Below are positions 33,522 to 41,946 of a stretch of DNA of 64,000 bases, piece by piece; positions within the stretch are counted from its first letter, which is position 1, and each line of letters starts with the position of its first letter. The DNA is from Streptomyces sp. Mut1 (GTDB lineage: Bacteria > Actinomycetota > Actinomycetes > Streptomycetales > Streptomycetaceae): NCBI RefSeq assembly GCF_030719295.1, contig NZ_CP120997.1, positions 7,582,343-7,646,342 of the forward strand, given 5' to 3'. Under the pieces are notes generated by a model that had not been told where the DNA came from, ran no database searches, and saw only the letters and a program-made list of their open reading frames with translations. The position numbers and the translations under genes are program-made.

Positions 33522-34433
33522 ATGTCTTCCAGCCACCTCGACCAGCGGATCGTCGCGGTCAAGCCCATCACCGTCCCCGCGCCCGGCCGCGGCACCGACC
33601 TGCTGGTGAAGGTCACCGCCCCGCTCGCGGGCCAGAACCTGCCCGTCATCGTCTTCTCCCACGGCAACGCCTGGTCCATGGACGGATACGAGCCCCTCGT
33701 CGACCGATGGGCCGCCGCCGGATTCGTCGTCGTGCAGCCCACCCACCTGGACTCCCGCCGCAACGGCCTCGGGTGGGACGACCCGCGCTTCGCCACCATC
33801 TGGCGCGTCCGGATCGCCGACCTCCACGCGGTCCTCGACGGCCTCGGCGACATCCTCGCCCAGGCCGGCGGCCTGGAGCCCCGCGTCGACCGCGAGCGCA
33901 TCGCGATCGTCGGTCACTCCTGGGGAGCCCAGACCGCCGGAGCGCTCCTCGGCGCACGCGTGCTCGACGCCGACGGCACACCCGGAGAGGACTTCTCCCA
34001 CGCCGCACCCACCGCCGGCGCACTGATCGCCGCGACCGGAACCGGTGACACCCTCACCCCGTTCGCCGCCGAGCACCTCCCGTTCATGAGGCCGGACTAC
34101 TCCACCATGACCACCCCGGCCCTGATCATCGCGGGCGGCAAGGACCAGTCACAGCTCTCCACCCGGGGACCGGAGTGGTTCACCGACGCCTACCACCTCA
34201 GCCCCTCCCCGAAGAGCCTGCTCACCATCGCCGAGGGCGAGCACACCTTGGGCGGCATAGCCGGCGAGGCCGCCGCCGAGACCACCGACGAGGACCCCGC
34301 CCGCGTCGCCCTCGTCGCCGACGCGATCTCGGCGTACCTCCTCAACACCTTCGCCCTCGACGCCGCCGCGTGGACCGCCCTCGACAACGCCGCTACGGCC
34401 GACGACGGCACGTGGAGCATCACCAGCAAGTGA
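33522..34433 (+). CDS. Alpha/beta hydrolase (chlorophyllase/PAF-acetylhydrolase-like)
   Basis: 303 residues with a complete alpha/beta hydrolase fold. The oxyanion region is VIVFSHGNAW, the nucleophile Ser133 lies in GHSWGAQT, an acid candidate lies after ALIIAGGKDQSQLS, and the late His is in EGEHTLGG. No signal peptide is seen, so it is cytosolic. Family members hydrolyse esters of varied substrates. Divergent to a TetR gene with shared operators, so it is likely induced by a small molecule, perhaps its substrate. Confidence 0.8.
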   Translation: MSSSHLDQRIVAVKPITVPAPGRGTDLLVKVTAPLAGQNLPVIVFSHGNAWSMDGYEPLVDRWAAAGFVVVQPTHLDSRRNGLGWDDPRFATIWRVRIADLHAVLDGLGDILAQAGGLEPRVDRERIAIVGHSWGAQTAGALLGARVLDADGTPGEDFSHAAPTAGALIAATGTGDTLTPFAAEHLPFMRPDYSTMTTPALIIAGGKDQSQLSTRGPEWFTDAYHLSPSPKSLLTIAEGEHTLGGIAGEAAAETTDEDPARVALVADAISAYLLNTFALDAAAWTALDNAATADDGTWSITSK

Positions 34434-34452
34434 CCCCGGCCGGACCGGAGGA

Positions 34453-34488
34453 CCGGCGGCGCGGGGCTGCGGGGCCCTGCGCCGCCGG
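34453..34488 (+). terminator. Terminator behind the hydrolase gene
   Basis: CCGGCGGCGC pairs perfectly with GCGCCGCCGG over a 16-base loop, 20 bp after the stop. Confidence 0.6.
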
Positions 34489-34634
34489 CAGGCCGTACTG
34501 AGCATTTCGGAATGCGCTCCGGCCTCTGCGCTGATGCGGCGCTCAAGGACGCGACGGAACCGGCAGCCCTGGTCGCGCGTTGGCTCGGCAGGAAGTTCCG
34601 GGAGGAACCTCCCACACCGAAGTGGAGGTGCTGC

Positions 34635-35096
34635 ATGACGATCGCGATTCGGGCTGCCCGGGATGAGGAAGCGAGCTTCCTGTCCGACCTGGCCCTCCGT
34701 TCGAAGGCCCACTGGGGGTATGACGCCGAGTTCCTTGCCTCGTGTCGCGAGGAACTCACGCTCACAGGCCCGGAGCTCGCAGGCCGTCGCACAGCCGTTG
34801 CGGAGCGCGCCGGCACCATCGTGGGCTTCACGACCTTCGAGGGGGAGCCGCCGCACGGCGTTCTGGGCATGATGTTCGTCGATCCTGACGCGATCGGACA
34901 GGGCATCGGCCGTCTGCTGTTCACCCGCGCGGTCGAGACCGCTCGGGCCCTGGGGTTCACCCGGTTCACCATCGACGCGGACCCGAACGCCGAGCCGTTC
35001 TACGAGGCCATGGGAGGCGTCCCTGTCGGCCGAGTTCCCTCCGGCTCGATTCCAGGCCGGGCCCTCACCCAGTACGTGTGCGAGATTCGGAGCTGA
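34635..35096 (+). CDS. GNAT acetyltransferase
   Basis: A 153-residue single GNAT domain: RAARDEEASFLSDLALRSKAHWGY at the N-terminus, the acetyl-CoA loop DAIGQGIGRLLF and the late DADPNAEPFYEAMGG segment. GGAGGT lies 5 bases before the ATG. The substrate is unknown; this subfamily (motif SKAHWGY) is widespread in soil bacteria. Confidence 0.85.
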   Translation: MTIAIRAARDEEASFLSDLALRSKAHWGYDAEFLASCREELTLTGPELAGRRTAVAERAGTIVGFTTFEGEPPHGVLGMMFVDPDAIGQGIGRLLFTRAVETARALGFTRFTIDADPNAEPFYEAMGGVPVGRVPSGSIPGRALTQYVCEIRS

Positions 35097-35183
35097 CGCC
35101 CCGTTTCCGCCGGCTGGGGAGGCGAGCAGGCGGGACGGATCAGCGGCCCCCACCGGCCGCTCGCGCGAGAAGGAGAAACGAGC

Positions 35184-35651
35184 ATGGCGGTCCAGCGGAT
35201 GGACAACGTCGGCATCGTCGTCGAGGACATGGACGCCGCCATCGGGTTCTTCGTGGAGCTGGGTATGGAACTGGAAGGCAGAGCGACGGTCGAAGGCCCC
35301 TTCGCCGACCGGTGCACCGGACTCCACGGCGTCCGCTGCGACATCGCGATGGTTCGCACCCCGGACGGCCACAGCCGGCTTGAGCTGTCGAAGTACAACA
35401 GCCCCGCAGCGATCAGCGAGGGTCCGCGCGACCGGCCGCACAACGTTCTCGGCACGCACCGCGTCATGTTCGCCGTCGACAACCTTGAGGACACCGTCGC
35501 CCGCCTGCGCCCCCACGGCGCGGAACTCGTCGGTGAGATCGCCCGGTTCGAGGACAGCTATCTGGTCTGCTACCTCCGCGGTCCGGAGGGCATCATCGTC
35601 GGGCTGGCCGAGCAGCTGCGCCGAGTTCCTGCCCGGAAGCTCAGAGCGTGA
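35184..35651 (+). CDS. VOC (glyoxalase/bleomycin resistance) family protein
   Basis: 155 residues comprising one VOC module of two beta-alpha-beta-beta-beta units. MDNVGIVVEDMDAAIGFFVELG opens the first. THRVMFAVDNLEDTVARLRPHGAEL opens the second, which ends in YLRGPEGIIVGLAEQL. A Glu in RLELSKY and another in the final strand are plausible metal ligands. AGAAGGAG precedes the ATG. It lies 87 bp after the acetyltransferase on the same strand, so possibly the same transcript. The substrate is not known. Confidence 0.85.
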   Translation: MAVQRMDNVGIVVEDMDAAIGFFVELGMELEGRATVEGPFADRCTGLHGVRCDIAMVRTPDGHSRLELSKYNSPAAISEGPRDRPHNVLGTHRVMFAVDNLEDTVARLRPHGAELVGEIARFEDSYLVCYLRGPEGIIVGLAEQLRRVPARKLRA

Positions 35652-35712
35652 GCCGTTCAAGGGCTGCCCAAGGGCTGGGGACGCTCCGGCCGAGGCGCGT
35701 AGGTTCGTAACC

Positions 35713-36774
35713 ATGATCATGCGTATACGCGGTGTCGTACTGCCCGAGCGCGAGGAGCGCACCTTCTGGGTCGACGGGGAGCACCTGCGCACCGAACCAC
35801 CGGCTGAAGCGGCGGCGAAGCAGGTGGAGACCGTGGTGGACGGCGGCTGGCTGCTGCCGGGTCTTGTCGATGTCCATACGCATCCGGGAGCGGAGAGCCC
35901 GGGTGACGGATTCGACGAGGAACTGTTGCGGCGGCACTTGTCGGAGCACCGGGACGCGGGCGTGCTGCTGGTGCGGACACCGGGGACCGTGGAGCGGATG
36001 CCTGGCTGGGTCGACACGGAAGCCGAGTTGCCGCGCGTCCGATCGGCGGGCCAGTGGCTGGCGACTCCCGGGCGGTTCTTCCCCGGGGCAGGACGAGACG
36101 TCGGCGAGCACGAGTTGGCGGGGGCCGCGGTCGAGGAGGCCACGGCTTCGTCGGGATGGTGCAAGGTCATCGGTGACTGGCGGTGGGACGAGCCGGCAGT
36201 GCCCCTGGATGTGCTGAAGGCGACCGTGGAGGCGGTGCATGCAACCGGTGGGCGGGTCGCCGTGCACTGCCAGACCGGTGAGGGCTCGCGAAACGCGGTC
36301 CTGGCCGGAGCAGACAGCCTCGAACACGGCATGCACCTCGATCCGGATCTCCTGGACCTGATGGCAGGGCAGGGCACCGCGTACGTACCGACCCTCTCGG
36401 CATTCGCCGAGAGCGCCGAGGTCTGGCGCGGCCGCGAATCCAGCGCCAAGCGCTCGGACTGGCTCCTCGGCTGGCAGGGCATGATCGACAATGTGCGTCT
36501 GGCACATGAAGCGGGCGTCACGGTCCTGGCCGGCACGGACACCTTCCCCTGTGGCACCGTCGCCAACGAGTCCCGATGGCTGCTCCGGGCAGGGATGCCG
36601 GCCAAGGAGGCGCTCGGGGCCGCCTCATGGACGGCGCGGGACTGGCTCGGGCTGCCGGGCCTGGTCGATGGAGCCCCCGCCGACCTCGTCGCGTACGACC
36701 GGGACCCTGCTGCGGAGCCCGAGGTTCTCGGACAACCGAAACGAGTGATTCTGCGGGGCCGGATCGTGCGCTGA
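35713..36774 (+). CDS. Amidohydrolase family protein
   Basis: 353 residues with the metallo-dependent hydrolase TIM barrel. Metal motif VDVHTHPG is near residue 55, AVHCQTG and DSLEHGMHLD are mid-protein, and VLAGTDTFPCG carries the late Asp. The small N- and C-terminal beta domain (VDGAPADLVAYDRDP, RVILRGRIV) is typical of imidazolonepropionase-like enzymes. All expected ligands are present. The ATG at 35713 (MIMRIRG) fits the family start. The substrate cannot be inferred from context. Confidence 0.85.
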   Translation: MIMRIRGVVLPEREERTFWVDGEHLRTEPPAEAAAKQVETVVDGGWLLPGLVDVHTHPGAESPGDGFDEELLRRHLSEHRDAGVLLVRTPGTVERMPGWVDTEAELPRVRSAGQWLATPGRFFPGAGRDVGEHELAGAAVEEATASSGWCKVIGDWRWDEPAVPLDVLKATVEAVHATGGRVAVHCQTGEGSRNAVLAGADSLEHGMHLDPDLLDLMAGQGTAYVPTLSAFAESAEVWRGRESSAKRSDWLLGWQGMIDNVRLAHEAGVTVLAGTDTFPCGTVANESRWLLRAGMPAKEALGAASWTARDWLGLPGLVDGAPADLVAYDRDPAAEPEVLGQPKRVILRGRIVR

Positions 36775-36847
36775 CCTGGCGCCCGGCTCCTCAGACCTTC
36801 CGCGACGGGGCCACGGGGCGCCGGTCGGTTGCCTGAGAACGCCGGGA

Positions 36848-36874
36848 CCCGTGGCCGGAACGACCGGCCACGGG
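36848..36874. terminator. Bidirectional terminator between convergent genes
   Basis: CCCGTGGCCGG and CCGGCCACGGG form an 11-bp perfect stem with an AACGA loop, between the amidohydrolase stop and the stop of the minus-strand acetyltransferase. Confidence 0.7.
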
Positions 36875-36894
36875 CCGGGGCGCGTACGCCGGGC

Positions 36895-37482
36895 TCAGAG
36901 CTCCAAGGCGAAGCGGCGGCAGACGTGTACCCGGGCAAACTGCTCCCGCAGCAGCGCCTCGTCACGCAGGTCGGCGTGCAGGAAGGCCAGCATCGGCCGT
37001 AGCCCCGGGCGCCGTTGGGCGACGGCCCGGTCCGGCTCCGCGGCGTCGGTGTAGTAGTTCGCGTAGACGTGCAGGTAGTGCTCGCTCTCGGCGAAACCCA
37101 TCGCCCGGTACCAGCGCAGCGTGTCCGGGTCGTCCCGCGTCCAGGCGTCCAGCGTCCGCACACCGAGGGCGCCGGCCCGGGTGCGGGCCTCGGCGAGCAG
37201 GGAGCGGCCGATACCGCGGCGCTGGTGATCGGGGTGGACGGCGACGGTGTCGACGGTTGCCAGCGCCCCCTCGACGCCGACATCCAGAATCCCGACGACG
37301 GCACCCGGCTCCTCGGCTGCCACCAACTGGAAGCCTGGCGCGGCGACCACGGGCTTGGCCCTGAGAACATCGTCGAAATAGGCGGTGCTCAGGAAGGAGA
37401 GCACCCGGCAGCGCAGCCAGGCAGTCTCGTCGGCGGGGGCGTACTCACGTATGACGTAGCTCAAGACAGTGATCCTCGACAT
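36895..37482 (-). CDS. GNAT acetyltransferase
   Basis: 195 residues from ATG 37482. Strand REYAPADETAWLRCRVLSFLSTAYF opens the fold. VDTVAVHPDHQRRGIGRSLLAEA is the acetyl-CoA-binding motif A. A variable C-terminal part follows (WYRAMGFAESEHYLHVYAN). A TTG 24 bp inside, preceded by GAGG, could be the true start. The substrate is unknown. Confidence 0.82.
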   Translation of the reverse strand: MSRITVLSYVIREYAPADETAWLRCRVLSFLSTAYFDDVLRAKPVVAAPGFQLVAAEEPGAVVGILDVGVEGALATVDTVAVHPDHQRRGIGRSLLAEARTRAGALGVRTLDAWTRDDPDTLRWYRAMGFAESEHYLHVYANYYTDAAEPDRAVAQRRPGLRPMLAFLHADLRDEALLREQFARVHVCRRFALEL

Positions 37483-37804
37483 GTGCGGCGGTGTCCGGAC
37501 GGCGGCGGTCACGACGTTGAGGGATCACGGAGGAGATTCTGCGCACCGGCCCGCGACCGGGCAACCGGTTTAATGTGCTCCCCGGAGAGGCGACTGGCCA
37601 GGCGGATACAGCGAAGACCCGCCGTTCTGACTCAGCGACCCGCAGTGCCCCACCCATCCGCTGACCACCCGGCGTGGCTACACCACCCAGGCTGACAGCA
37701 AGGACAGCGTGGCCGGGGGTGCGCGAGAAAATGGGAAGGCGGAGCCGACTGACCGTTGGCAGGATGTCCTCGCTCACTATCCGATGGGAAAGGACCCGCC
37801 AACC
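37483..37804. other. Intergenic region, no gene seen
   Basis: 322 bp between the divergent acetyltransferase and RidA genes. Open frames here are short and lack family features. It must hold both promoters, but I see no clear operator or RNA structure. Confidence 0.5.
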
Positions 37805-38215
37805 GTGGCTCGTGCCGTTACTCTGATCCGCTCTGCCGCCCTGTCCGACATCGCCGAGTACGCCTACGCGGCCACCGCGCCCGCCGAGTCCCGCCTGATC
37901 TTCCTCGCCGGGGCGTGTCCGCTGAACGACGACGGTTCCACAGCGGCGATCGGGGACTACGCGGGCCAGGCAGCGAAGGCCATGGAGAACATGCAGGCCG
38001 CTCTCGCTGCCGCAGGGGCCTCACTGCGGGACGTCATCAGTACCCGGGTCCTCGTCGCATCGGCTCGCCAGGAGGACCTGGTGGCTGCCTGGCAGGTGGT
38101 CCGGGACCTGTTCGCCGACCATGACGTCCCCAGCACCCTGATGGGCGTCACCGTGCTCGGCTACAAGGACCAACTCGTCGAGATCGAAGGCGTCGCCGCC
38201 GTGCTCGATTCTTGA
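37805..38215 (+). CDS. RidA/YjgF-type enamine deaminase family protein
   Basis: 136 residues, the usual single-domain length. LIFLAGACPLNDDG is the beta-hairpin entry, YAGQAAKAMENMQAALAAAGASLRDVISTRVLV the central helix-strand, and the ending VEIEGVAAVLDS contains the conserved late Glu. The catalytic Arg expected near residue 105 lies in a variable segment and is not obvious, so activity on enamines/imines is uncertain. The GTG at 37805 follows AAAGGA; the ATG 21 bp upstream is an alternative. Confidence 0.78.
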   Translation: MARAVTLIRSAALSDIAEYAYAATAPAESRLIFLAGACPLNDDGSTAAIGDYAGQAAKAMENMQAALAAAGASLRDVISTRVLVASARQEDLVAAWQVVRDLFADHDVPSTLMGVTVLGYKDQLVEIEGVAAVLDS

Positions 38216-38412
38216 GACCTTGTCCGAGGACACCGCGAACGCGGGACGGCCGGCCGTCCCGCCGAGGAACGAAGGCTGCGGTCGGCCGGCGTTGGCGGGC
38301 TCTAGTTGGCGTGAAAGCGAATCGGATCGTCGGAGACGCGCTCCAGAACGCAGCTTTCCACGCCCAGTCGCAGCTCGTCGCCGGCCTCGATCCTGAGCCA
38401 TTGCAGCTGGCC

Positions 38413-38503
38413 GGGAGCAACGGCTCGATCCTCGCCCACTGGGCATCAGCCAACGGCACACCCGAACCAACGACACAGGCAGCGCGCACGGCCGGCGTGC
38501 CTG
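38413..38503 (-). repeat. IS5-type transposase fragment, direct repeat copy 1
   Basis: 91 bp about 93% identical to 41146-41236 in the same orientation. On the minus strand it encodes the start of an IS5-family transposase (VPLADAQWARIEPLLPAS). Immediately to its left a minus-strand frame, QLQWLRIEAGDELRLG ending at about 38312, looks like the tail of a truncated gene. Confidence 0.75.
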
Positions 38504-38528
38504 GTACTCCAGCCGTAGATCGTGATCT

Positions 38529-39808
38529 TCATGCTTGAGCGGCTTGCCGCCGGTAGTGGCTGGTCTGGGATCGTGTTTGGCGGCGGCGTCGCCAGTCGGA
38601 CCAACCGAGCCGGTGGAGGGCGTCCTGTGCAGGGCGGACGACGAGCGGGATAAACAGGTGCTGGACCTCGTTGCGGGTGAGCGGTATGCGGGTGTCGGAT
38701 GCGGGATGACGGGCGTGTTCGTCTGCTCGGACGACGGCGAGGAAGGCGTGCGCGAGCATGGCCATGGTGATCCAGCGGGACCAGGACGCGTAGCGGCGGA
38801 CCTGGTGCTCGTCCAGTGCGGCCAGGCCCTTTCCGGCCTGGAAGAACTCCGCCACCCGCCACCTTGATCCAGCGACGCGCACCAGCTCGGCCAGCGGCAC
38901 CGGGCGGGGCGAGTAGCAGCGGTAGCAGGTCAGTTCGCCGGTGGTGCGGTTGTGGCGGATCAGCAACTGGCGGCTGCCGGGGGCGGGGTCGGCGAGGTCG
39001 ATGACGGCCCAGTCGTAGAAGCAGTGGCCCTTCGCCCCGGTCCCTGCGGACAGCTTCTGCCAGGCCCGCTTGGGTACCCTCTTGGCCAGGACGTCGGCGC
39101 GGAACTTGCCCGCGCCGGTGGTGACTTCGTGCGAGCATGCCACCGCGAGGACGTAGCCGGTGCCGCGTTCCTCCAGCCCGACTCGCAGCTTGGGGTTGCC
39201 GCCGTAGACCTCGTCGCCGTGACCCAGGCGGCCTGGTGGCCGGCGTCCAGGAACCGGGCGACCATGCGTGCGGCCAGCTCCGGCTTGGTGGCGAAGGACG
39301 TCTCCTTGCCGAGTCCGGCGGCGAGGCAGCGGGCGGGGTCGGAGGTCCAGGAGTGGAACGTACAGTTCCCGGTCCACCGCGGCACGCCCACGCTGACCCG
39401 CGTAGACCAGGTGGACAGCAACCTGGGCGTTCTCGATTCTCCCCGCGGTGCCGGTGTACTGGCGCTGGACGCCGACCGTGCCGGTGCCCTTCTTCACGTC
39501 GCCGCTCTCGTCGACCACCAGCACCGCCTGGTCGTCGTGCAGGTGCTCCACCACGTAGTCGCGGACGGCGTCCGCGTCCCACTTGGCCCTCCCGAGCAGG
39601 TGCTGCATGCCGTGCGGAGTGGCCTCGCCGGCCCACTCGGCGATGGTCCAGCAGTTCTTGCGCGGCAGGTCCGACAGAGTAGTCCGAGGACCAGATGCCG
39701 GACCCGTCATCGCGGTTCCACCCGCGCGAACCGTCCCGCGATCCGGCCGATCAGGCGCCCGAATGCCTCGGCCCAGCGGGCAGAGTCTACGCTGTGACCT
39801 ACGGCCAC
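38529..39808 (-). pseudogene. IS701-type DDE transposase, frameshifted
   Basis: The N-terminus (WAEAFGRLIGRIAGRFARVEPR) is in one frame, followed by an in-frame TGA and a shift before LSDLPRKNCW. The DDE region begins VLVVDESGDVKKG. About 48 residues between RELYVP and GDEVYGGNPK are then read in a wrong frame; the correct segment (WTSDPARCLAAGLGKETSFATK) lies in another frame, bounded by small deletions that compensate each other. The C-terminus (RWRVAEFFQAGKG) is normal. Three frame changes and a stop make it inactive unless they are sequencing errors. Confidence 0.85.
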
Positions 39809-39984
39809 CACATGATCGTTTGCCTTCACGCGTCGATGATCAACGGTGGCCGTATGCGTTCCCCAGCAGGGATGACGCTCATTGAAAACGGACACCCCTT
39901 GCTCAGAGCTGTCTCCACAGTTGCTCGCTGGATCTCCCCATCAATGTCACGGCGGGTGGCCATGCCTCTCGAGTCAGACACGTG

Positions 39985-40003
39985 ACTTTCCGGCTAGGAA
40001 AGT
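39985..40003 (+). promoter_or_regulatory. Palindromic operator before the membrane protein-regulator pair
   Basis: ACTTTCC and GGAAAGT form a 7-bp inverted repeat around five bases, about 90 bp before the likely membrane-protein start. It is a natural candidate for binding by the winged-helix protein encoded at 40551-40904 (autoregulation). Confidence 0.55.
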
Positions 40004-40093
40004 GTGTGCCATGCTGGCAACCTCATCGTCTTACTGGCGGGAAGGTCGTGCGGTCTCGTGTCCCTTGGTGCTCATAGCGGCGAATCACAGTTT

Positions 40094-40561
40094 GTGGAGG
40101 TGTCCCCGGACCAGGCAGCGGGCGCGCTGGCCCGCGTGGAGTCGATTCGTGCCGGGGTGCGGGGTCGACGGGCACCGGGTTGGTTCCCGATGCTGGCAGG
40201 CCTGCTCGTCGGCGTGGACGTGGCGGCGCTTGCCGCCACGCGAGAGGTACCGCTCGCTGCGCTGCCGGGAGCATTGCTCACCTGGCCCATAGCATGGTTG
40301 ATCCGCCGGATGAGTGTCCAGGTCACCGGGGTGAGGGATGCCCCCTCCAAGCGCCTGCGCAACATACGGCTCGTGGGTGAGGCGGTGGGGCTCTGCGCAT
40401 TGTGCGTTGCCGTCTGGGCAGTGTGTCGCCTCGGTGGCGGCAGTCACGCCACGTGCATCGTTGTACCCGCTGTCGTTGGCGCCGCAGCGGCCTCGAGTCT
40501 GTTCGCGCGGCGCAACCGGGCGCTGCCTCCCGGCCCTGAGGGAGCAGTCCATGCCCGGTGA
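40094..40561 (+). CDS. Small membrane protein paired with a winged-helix regulator
   Basis: About 155 residues with four predicted transmembrane helices: WFPMLAGLLVGVDVAALAA, PLAALPGALLTWPIAWLI, LVGEAVGLCALCVAVWAVC and CIVVPAVVGAAAASSLF. A short cytoplasmic N-terminus (SPDQAAGALARVESIRAG) leads it. The start is uncertain: GTG 40094, GTG 40100 or GTG 40004. It overlaps the regulator gene by 11 bp. Such pairs of a small membrane protein and a wHTH regulator are common in Streptomyces, function unknown. Confidence 0.7.
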   Translation: MEVSPDQAAGALARVESIRAGVRGRRAPGWFPMLAGLLVGVDVAALAATREVPLAALPGALLTWPIAWLIRRMSVQVTGVRDAPSKRLRNIRLVGEAVGLCALCVAVWAVCRLGGGSHATCIVVPAVVGAAAASSLFARRNRALPPGPEGAVHAR

Positions 40562-40904
40562 TGGGGTCGTGGCCGGAGCGGGCTTCAACGAGCTCATGCA
40601 TCATCCGAGCCGACTGGCTGTCTTGGCATTCCTCTCCGGCTGCATCGAGGCGGACTTCGCGCTCGTACGCGACCGATGCGAACTGTCCGACTCGGCACTG
40701 AGCAAGATCGCCAAGACGCTCGAAGAAGCTGGCTACACCGACGTCAGAAAGGGACGTGCCGGTCGCAAAGCCCGAACCTGGCTCGCCCTGACTCCTGAGG
40801 GTGGCAACGCGCTCGCAGCCCACCTGGACGCGCTCCAGGCAGTCGCGGCGGCGGCCCGTTCCGCCGCCGAGCACGAGGCCGACCCGAACCGCCAGGCCGG
40901 CTGA
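40551..40904 (+). CDS. Winged-helix transcriptional regulator
   Basis: 117 residues forming one winged helix of the MarR/HTH_27 type: HHPSRLAVLAFLSGCIEADFALVRDRCELSDSALSKIAKTLEEAGYTDVRKGRAGRKARTWLALTPEG. The recognition helix is SDSALSKIAKTLEE and the wing is RKGRAGRKARTWL. GGGAG precedes the ATG. Likely represses its own operon through the 39985 palindrome (inference). Confidence 0.82.
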   Translation: MPGDGVVAGAGFNELMHHPSRLAVLAFLSGCIEADFALVRDRCELSDSALSKIAKTLEEAGYTDVRKGRAGRKARTWLALTPEGGNALAAHLDALQAVAAAARSAAEHEADPNRQAG

Positions 40905-41096
40905 CTCAACCGAACCGCGCTCGGCGCCGAGGACCGCTCGACTCGATCTGCCTCGCAGCACGTGAAGACTGGCTGCCGCCCTTCGCACGGAGGCTGACGT
41001 CCGGCTGTCCGGCAGTCGTTGCCACAGGCGCGTGGTCTGTTGAACGACGAACCACGCAGGGCAACGAGCATGCCTGGCCATTTTCGAAGAGCGTCA

Positions 41097-41936
41097 TCAG
41101 CAGCCTTCACCAGCAAGATCACGATCTACGGCTGGTGTACTAGCAGGGAGCAACGGCTCGATCCTCGCCCACTGGGCAGCAGTCAACGGCACACCCGAAC
41201 CAACGACGCGGGCAGCGCGCATGGCCGGCGTGCCTAGTCCCTGCAGCTCGCTGCGGAACACCGCCACGACCCGGGCGCCGAAGCGGTCTTCCCAGCTCCG
41301 CAGGAGTGCACACAGCAGAGGCAGCGGTGCCTCCGCGGACCAGCCGATCGAGGCCAGAGCGTCACTGCTGCGACGGGCAGGGACGAGAACGAGTCGGCAC
41401 TCGTCCAGCCCGAACTGGCCCGTCTGGATGAGCCGGGCCAGCGGGCTTGCCGCCGCTTCCTCGGGCTTTGGATCTGCGGACGCAGCCGGTATCCGCGGCG
41501 CCAGGCCCGGCCACTGCTCGAAGGGTGGCCAGGGGTCGTGCGGCTGCACCTCGACTCCCTCAGGCACCGGGGCCGGTGCCGGGTCCATCCAGAGGGGCAG
41601 CCTCCTGCGCCGGTACTCGGCGAAGTCCGTGGCCGCCACCTCCTCCGGGCGAACGGCATCGACGCGGTCCGGGCCGAGCGGTCTTCCCAGGGCATCGGGC
41701 CAGCACAGGAACGGAACCGGGCCACGGGCCTTCTGCTCGCTCAGCAAGCGAGGCCACAGCTGATCGACGTCTTGAGGAAATCCGTCAGAGACCCCCAAGC
41801 GTGTGGGACCGAAGGACAGAAGCCGGCCGGAAGGCAGAGCATCGGGCAGGACAAACGACGTGGTCGCACCGTAGACCGTGGTGCTGACAGCGCGGCTGCC
41901 CGCAGGACGCAAAACTCCCCGCCGGTGGTGATCCAA
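41097..41936 (-). pseudogene. DUF4253 protein truncated and fused to an IS5 fragment
   Basis: From about residue 25 the protein matches DUF4253 proteins (ALPSGRLLSFGPTRLG, GLDECRLVLVPARRSSDALASIGW, PLPLLCALLRSWEDRFGARVVAVFRSEL). After that the family's C-terminal motif region, normally around 60 residues, is replaced at 41236 by the IS5 transposase start (GSGVPLTAAQWARIEPLLPAS) and a random tail. The start is a TTG or is also lost. It is 10 bp downstream of the threonine synthase-like gene. Probably non-functional. Confidence 0.75.
41146..41236 (-). repeat. IS5-type transposase fragment, direct repeat copy 2
   Basis: Second copy of the 91-bp repeat described at 38413. Its boundary at 41236 is exactly where the DUF4253 gene loses homology to its family, so this end marks an insertion or deletion breakpoint. 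Confidence 0.75.
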
Positions 41937-41946
41937 ACGAACTGCC

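Larger units (their letters stand above)
38509..41135. mobile_element. IS701-like element with passenger genes
   Basis: The 21-bp sequence beginning CCAGCCGTAGATCGTG at 38509-38529 recurs as an exact inverted copy at 41115-41135. Between them lie a decayed IS701-type transposase and two intact genes (membrane protein and winged-helix regulator). Outside them lie two 91-bp direct copies of an IS5 transposase fragment. At 2.63 kb the element is longer than a simple IS701 (about 1.5 kb), so it may be a transposon with cargo. A clean target duplication is not seen. Confidence 0.6.

Noticed and set aside
34149..37370. A 1073-residue open frame on the minus strand
   Set aside because: It runs antisense through the hydrolase, acetyltransferase, VOC and amidohydrolase genes, which all have family motifs; it is a product of high GC.
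38500..41145. Target-site duplication of the IS701-like element (GTACT near both ends)
   Set aside because: The two copies are offset by two bases relative to the inverted repeats, so I cannot call it a true duplication.
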